17,843 nt of DNA from an uncultured Eubacteriales bacterium (GTDB lineage: Bacteria > Bacillota > Clostridia > Oscillospirales > Oscillospiraceae). Numbering within the stretch: position 1 is the first letter of the stretch; each line of letters opens with the position of its first letter. The stretch is from assembly GCA_900556935.1 (NCBI GenBank), contig USQL01000046.1, positions 1 through 17,843 on the forward strand. Reading direction: 5' to 3'. The position numbers and the translations under genes are program-made. Positions 15,815-17,843 of the stretch are shown here, piece after piece. The notes below the pieces were generated by a model, which was given only the letters and a program-made list of their open reading frames with translations, did no database searches and was not told the origin of the DNA.

Positions 15815-15973
15815 ATGGATTTGTTTTTCAAGAAACTGGTTGTGGGCGGCGGGATTCTGGCCATGCTGCTGGCGTTCTGCGCGGTGCCCCTCCACCGGAC
15901 GGATGCCCGGGAAATGCCAATTTTTACCAAGGAACCCTGCAAAACAAGTATTTACTGCGAATGGGAGGAATGA
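15815..15973 (+). CDS. 52-residue small membrane or secreted protein
   Basis: This is a short open frame with a very strong ribosome binding site (AAGGAGG, 15802-15808, 6 nt before the ATG). The peptide has a basic start (MDLFFKKL), a hydrophobic stretch at about residues 8-26 (VVGGGILAMLLAFCAV), and a short polar tail with Cys42 and Cys48. This fits a single-pass membrane micropeptide or a signal peptide with a small mature part of about 20-25 residues. It is the first gene after the promoter at 15755-15783 and ends 4 nt before the lipoprotein start, so the two are co-transcribed. The end of this gene supplies the ribosome binding site of the lipoprotein. I know no family for it; it could be an accessory peptide or a coupling leader. 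Confidence 0.62.
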   Translation: MDLFFKKLVVGGGILAMLLAFCAVPLHRTDAREMPIFTKEPCKTSIYCEWEE

Positions 15974-15977
15974 TAAC

Positions 15978-17672
15978 ATGAAAAAATTCAATTGGAAGTT
16001 ACTTACCTGTGCCTGTTTGGGGGCGGCGCTGCTCAGTGGCTGCGCCGGAGGGCCCAACACCCCGGCCACCCTGCCCGCCATTGACGAAAAGCCCGTGGCG
16101 GTGGAGTCCACCGTTGCCAATGGCATCACCACGGCCAAGGAGCTGGCGGCGGCCATTGTTCCCGGGGCTACGGTGGAGCTGGGGGAGGGGACCATCCTCC
16201 TGGAGCCGGAAAACGGAGATTTGCAGACCGGCAACTCCTTCTGCCGCTGGGAAAGCGTGGGGGACGGCTACCAGCTGGTGATTGCCAACGTCCAGAATGT
16301 GACCATCCGGGGCGCTGGGCAGGGGAAGACCGTGCTGCAAAGCGAGCCCAGGGCGGCCACGGTTCTGAATCTCCAAAATTGTGAAAATGTGGTTTTGGAG
16401 GGCTTTACCGCCGGACATACGGAGCGGACAGACCCCTGCGAAGGGAACGTCATCAATCTTAATAGCTGCTCCAACGTGACAATGAAGGACTTAGGCCTCT
16501 ACGGCTGCGGGGCTGTGGGCGTGAATTCCTATGAGTGCAATACCCTTTCCCTGGAGCGGTGCGAGATTTACGAGTGTTCCTCCGTAGGCCTGGAACTGGA
16601 TTATACCAACGAGGTCACGGTGACGGACTGCGTGATCCGGGACATTGGAGGCGACCTTGGGGGCAGCAATGCCCTGACGGCCTGGTGGGGCAGCGGCCTG
16701 AAAATCACCAATACCACCTTCCAAGGGAACAACTGCTGTGACCTGATGAACATCGGCCAGCGGACCGTGTTTACGGGCTGCAAGTTTGAGGACAATACCA
16801 TGAGCGGCTCCTTCCTCACTGCCTACAATGCCGGAGAGCTGACGGATGTGGTTCTGGACGACTGCACCGGCAAGGGCAACACCGGCTGGGCCTGGTTTAC
16901 CTTGGATGGCGGCGTGGCCGTGGTGGATGCCACCGGCGCGGAAATTACGGAAGCGCAGATGGACGAGGCCTTTGGTCAGCTGAATGCGGAAGTGAAACCC
17001 GCCACCACCGCCCAGGAGACCGTAACCGTCAAGACCGCGGACGAATTTTTGGCGGCCCTTGACTCCAACCGGGAAATCATCATTGATACGCCCCTGCTGG
17101 ACCTGAGCACCGCTTCGGACTACGGCAAGAATACTGCCGGTGTCAACTACTACTGGGTGGACAATTTCGACGGTCCCCAGCTGAACATTGTGGACCTGGA
17201 CAATGTGACCATCCGCGGCAAGACCGGCAAGGGTGCCAACGTGATTTCCGCCGTGCCCCGGTATGCCAATGTGCTCTATTTTGCGAACTGCTCCAATATT
17301 ACCGTCAAGGACCTGACCGCGGGTCACACCAGGGAGCCCGGCTACTGCATGGGCGGCGTGCTGTATTTTGACGGCTGCAGCAATGTGACCGTGGAAAATA
17401 CCGGCCTGTTTGGCTGCGGCACCATCGGCATCCAGGGTGTCCAGTGCCGGAATCTGGCCCTGAACAATAACGAAATCTACGAGTGCTCCTATGGCGGCAT
17501 CAATTTGAACAGCTGCAAAAAGGCCGAGATGAACGGAAACACCTTCCGGGATATCGGAGACAAGGAATATAATATGGCAGGCTTTGTCTATAACTTCTCC
17601 ACCTGCTCTGACCTGACCTTCGACGGCGCTGCCGTCCCCGGGGACGACTACCTGGAGTATACACAACAGTAA
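15978..17672 (+). CDS. Lipoprotein with two right-handed beta-helix modules
   Basis: This 564-residue protein has a lipoprotein signal peptide: MKKFNWK, a hydrophobic core, and the lipobox LLSGC with Cys22 as the lipidated residue. The mature protein should sit on the outer face of the membrane. Two homologous beta-helix modules follow (about 46-325 and 349-564; the second is shorter at its C-terminus). They share landmarks with both modules of the upstream protease fusion: NVTIRG, a Trp before DG, PR, GHT, a Cys before G-x-V, GCG, and I-Y-E-C-S. The frame is open upstream to 15783, but ATG 15978 gives the proper signal peptide and has GGAGG (15964-15968) 9 nt before it. The family includes glycan-binding and polysaccharide-lyase-like folds, but I see no firm catalytic motif. 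A ligand shared with the sensor is the main hypothesis. Confidence 0.9.
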   Translation: MKKFNWKLLTCACLGAALLSGCAGGPNTPATLPAIDEKPVAVESTVANGITTAKELAAAIVPGATVELGEGTILLEPENGDLQTGNSFCRWESVGDGYQLVIANVQNVTIRGAGQGKTVLQSEPRAATVLNLQNCENVVLEGFTAGHTERTDPCEGNVINLNSCSNVTMKDLGLYGCGAVGVNSYECNTLSLERCEIYECSSVGLELDYTNEVTVTDCVIRDIGGDLGGSNALTAWWGSGLKITNTTFQGNNCCDLMNIGQRTVFTGCKFEDNTMSGSFLTAYNAGELTDVVLDDCTGKGNTGWAWFTLDGGVAVVDATGAEITEAQMDEAFGQLNAEVKPATTAQETVTVKTADEFLAALDSNREIIIDTPLLDLSTASDYGKNTAGVNYYWVDNFDGPQLNIVDLDNVTIRGKTGKGANVISAVPRYANVLYFANCSNITVKDLTAGHTREPGYCMGGVLYFDGCSNVTVENTGLFGCGTIGIQGVQCRNLALNNNEIYECSYGGINLNSCKKAEMNGNTFRDIGDKEYNMAGFVYNFSTCSDLTFDGAAVPGDDYLEYTQQ

Positions 17673-17677
17673 AAAAA

Positions 17678-17711
17678 ACACCCGCCGAAAAATCGGCGGG
17701 TGTGATTTTTT
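17678..17711. terminator. Bidirectional terminator between lipoprotein gene and rpsR
   Basis: A perfect 11-bp GC-rich stem ACACCCGCCGA (17678-17688) / TCGGCGGGTGT (17693-17703) has an AAAA loop. T6 follows on the plus strand (17706-17711), and A8 precedes it (17671-17678), giving a T tract on the minus strand. It ends both convergent units. Confidence 0.95.
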
Positions 17712-17715
17712 AAAA

Positions 17716-17843
17716 TCAGTCAGTGACGTAGGGCAGCAGAGCAATCTGACGGGCACGCTTGATAGCGGTGGTCAGGTCACGCTGATGGGCTGCGCAGGTA
17801 CCGGTGGTACGGCGGGGCAGGATCTTGCCGCGCTCGGACAGGT
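17716..17843 (-). CDS. rpsR: 30S ribosomal protein S18, C-terminal part
   Basis: This minus-strand frame runs in from beyond the window edge and ends at TGA (17718-17716). The visible 41 residues include SERGKILPRRTTGTCAAHQR and the family ending AIKRARQIALLPYV, which is diagnostic of bacterial S18, a small-subunit ribosomal protein that pairs with S6. It is usually downstream of rpsF and ssb, which would lie outside the window. The N-terminal part is missing only because of the window edge. It is convergent with the lipoprotein gene across the shared terminator. Confidence 0.95.
   Translation of the reverse strand, partial: LSERGKILPRRTTGTCAAHQRDLTTAIKRARQIALLPYVTD

Noticed and set aside
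15783..15977. 65-residue N-terminal extension of the lipoprotein frame
   Set aside because: It begins inside the promoter -10, has no ribosome binding site, would bury the lipoprotein signal peptide, and overlaps the better small gene at 15815-15973.
16491..17756. 421-codon minus-strand frame opposite the lipoprotein
   Set aside because: It crosses the strong terminator at 17678-17703, has no recognisable motif, and mirrors the lipoprotein codons.

Overview
The window looks like chromosomal DNA from a GC-rich clostridial Firmicute, most likely a gut Oscillospiraceae/Ruminococcaceae-type anaerobe. This is inferred from the long single-chain PurL, strong AGGAGG-type ribosome binding sites, SigA-type promoters with extended -10 elements, a BlaI/BlaR1 pair, a heterodimeric ABC exporter, and an intergenic palindromic repeat of the GGCTCCCCT...AGGGGAGCC kind. 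The species cannot be named from the sequence.

Layout. (1) Positions 1-4096 are the end of a purine operon: the 3' end of purD, then full-length purL. (2) Positions 4183-5896 hold a single-gene unit with its own promoter. It encodes a membrane-anchored protein with five degenerate 63-69 residue leucine-rich-like repeats and ends at a terminator shared with the convergent neighbour. (3) Positions 5907-10941 are a divergent locus. Two overlapping genes for a heterodimeric ABC exporter run leftward. A MarR-type repressor followed by a TauE/SafE permease runs rightward. The MarR promoter overlaps an 18-bp inverted repeat with one mismatch. (4) Positions 10955-12445 carry a leftward ROK sugar kinase flanked by two direct copies of a roughly 202-bp multi-hairpin repeat. 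(5) Positions 12470-17711 hold the most interesting locus. A BlaI-type repressor overlaps a BlaR1-type M56 metalloprotease whose extracellular sensor is not a penicillin-binding domain but two tandem right-handed beta-helix modules. A second promoter then drives a 52-residue small membrane or secreted protein and a lipoprotein made of two more copies of the same beta-helix module. (6) Positions 17716-17843 are the 3' end of rpsR (ribosomal protein S18) on the minus strand.

How region 5 may work (inference). In BlaR1/BlaI systems an extracellular ligand activates the membrane protease, and this leads to cleavage of the repressor. Here the sensor has been replaced by beta-helix modules, and the adjacent lipoprotein carries the same modules, so both could bind the same ligand, perhaps a glycan or envelope polymer, or each other. 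Two 13-bp GACAAnTGTAGTC sites cover the blaI-like promoter. The second promoter has a related but weaker dyad, so the lipoprotein unit may be the regulated output.
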